NCBI GenBank assembly: GCA_029864945.1
Contig: JAOTSL010000195.1
Span: 1-6,363, forward strand
From: Gammaproteobacteria bacterium
GTDB lineage: Bacteria > Pseudomonadota > Gammaproteobacteria > S012-40
DNA length: 6,363 bases
Direction of reading: 5' to 3'
The number at the start of each line of letters is the position of its first letter. Within the stretch, counting starts at the first letter, position 1. Shown here in pieces: positions 5,864 through 6,363 of this stretch. A program made the translations under genes and the position numbers. The notes under the pieces were generated by a model, which ran no database searches, was not told the origin of the DNA, and was given only the letters and a program-made list of their open reading frames with translations.

Positions 5864-5892
5864 ATTATCGCTGCAGCGATATACGATATAAT
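5864..5892 (+). promoter_or_regulatory. Candidate cysG promoter
   Basis: A perfect -10 box TATAAT (5887-5892) lies about 30 bases before the cysG ATG. The hexamer 17 bases upstream (5864-5869, ATTATC) is a poor -35, so an activator or regulated use is plausible. Transcription would begin near 5899, leaving a leader of about 24 bases. Confidence 0.45.
5866..5881. promoter_or_regulatory. 16-bp perfect palindrome in the cysG promoter
   Basis: TATCGCTGCAGCGATA is a perfect palindrome with no spacer. It lies directly between the place expected for the -35 box and the TATAAT of the cysG promoter, an arrangement typical of repressor operators. I do not recognise the site as belonging to a named regulator. 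Confidence 0.5.
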
Positions 5893-5922
5893 TGTCTGAA
5901 CCAAAAAAATTAGGGTTTTTTT

Positions 5923-6363
5923 ATGGATTTTTTTCCCGTATTTATGAATATTAGAAGCCAGCGCTGCTTGGTGGTTGGTGGTGGTGACGTTGCGTTAAGA
6001 AAAATAGAATTGTTGCTCAAAGCTGGTGCGGATGTTTTGGTGGTTTCACCGAAACTGCATCAGGATTTGGTAAAGCGTGTATCTGAAAATACTATTCAGC
6101 ATTATGCTAGGGATTTCGAAGTATCTGATCTAGCAGATAGTAAGCTTGTAATTTCTGCGACTAATGATTGCGCAGTTAATAAAACCGTTTCAGAGTTAGC
6201 GCGGCAGGCTGGTATTCCAGTAAATGTGGTAGATGCCCCTGAGTTGTGTAGTTTTATTGTGCCCTCTATTATCGATCGCTCGCCAGTTGTAGTGGCTGTT
6301 TCTTCCGGCGGCCGATCACCTGTTCTTGCTCGATTATTACGTGCAAAATTAGAAACTATGATT
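5923..6363 (+). CDS. cysG: Siroheme synthase, N-terminal half (cut by window end)
   Basis: The first 147 residues match the N-terminal module of CysG: NAD-dependent precorrin-2 dehydrogenase plus sirohydrochlorin ferrochelatase, the last steps to siroheme, the cofactor of sulfite and nitrite reductases. The Rossmann motif VVGGGDVALRK covers 17-27. NVVDAPELCSF (101-111) places Asp104 at the catalytic aspartate of E. coli CysG, and PSIIDRSPVVVAVSSGGRSPVLARLLR (split here as PSIIDRSP 114-121 and AVSSGGRSP 125-133) includes Ser128, the phosphoserine position. The methyltransferase half of full CysG would lie beyond the window, so a stand-alone dehydrogenase/chelatase cannot be ruled out. The ATG at 5923 follows AGGG (5912-5915) at seven bases. 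It is divergent from the acetolactate synthase across a 197-base control region. Confidence 0.95.
   Translation, partial: MDFFPVFMNIRSQRCLVVGGGDVALRKIELLLKAGADVLVVSPKLHQDLVKRVSENTIQHYARDFEVSDLADSKLVISATNDCAVNKTVSELARQAGIPVNVVDAPELCSFIVPSIIDRSPVVVAVSSGGRSPVLARLLRAKLETMI

Noticed and set aside
5722..5904. 60-codon minus-strand frame ending in an ATGA overlap with the acetolactate synthase start
   Set aside because: Only a TTG start is available, no ribosome-binding site precedes it, and it would run through the cysG promoter and palindrome. The synthase has its own strong AAGGAG.

Overview
The window (roughly 40-45% G+C by eye) reads as chromosomal DNA from a gammaproteobacterium. The best organism clue is the right-hand gene, whose start matches the N-terminal half of CysG-type siroheme synthase almost residue for residue in its motifs. 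There are no transposases, integrases, tRNAs, rRNAs or CRISPR arrays.

Layout from left to right. (1) 1-1147, minus strand: the first 382 codons of a thiamine diphosphate (ThDP)-dependent acetolactate-synthase-like enzyme, running off the left edge. Its interdomain linker contains a 12-bp tandem repeat. (2) 1148-1664: a 517-base gap with a candidate promoter and dyad for gene 1, plus a block of inverted repeats with plus-strand promoter-like sequences that might encode a small RNA or tiny peptide. (3) 1665-2240, minus: an exported methionine-R-sulfoxide reductase (MsrB) whose only cysteine is the catalytic one. (4) 2461-3903, minus: an NAD(P)-dependent aldehyde dehydrogenase. (5) 4088-5725, minus: a complete catabolic-type acetolactate synthase. 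(6) 5726-5922: a divergent control region with three perfect dyads. (7) 5923-6363, plus: the start of the siroheme synthase gene, cut by the right edge.

The acetolactate synthase and the aldehyde dehydrogenase lie head to tail, 184 bases apart, with a long imperfect hairpin between them and a possible terminator after the dehydrogenase. They look like one transcription unit. Neither acetolactate decarboxylase nor the small regulatory subunit of anabolic acetolactate synthase is present. A working inference is a 2-oxo-acid route in which the ThDP enzyme decarboxylates or condenses pyruvate-like substrates and the dehydrogenase oxidises an aldehyde product or by-product. The substrate cannot be read from the sequence. 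The second ThDP enzyme is separated from this pair by msrB and a long gap, so it probably has its own promoter.

Most of the window is ordinary metabolism. The least explained parts are the 1446-1642 intergenic structure, the hairpin inside the operon and the palindromes between the divergent genes. All regulatory calls rest on reading by eye, without folding or database searches.
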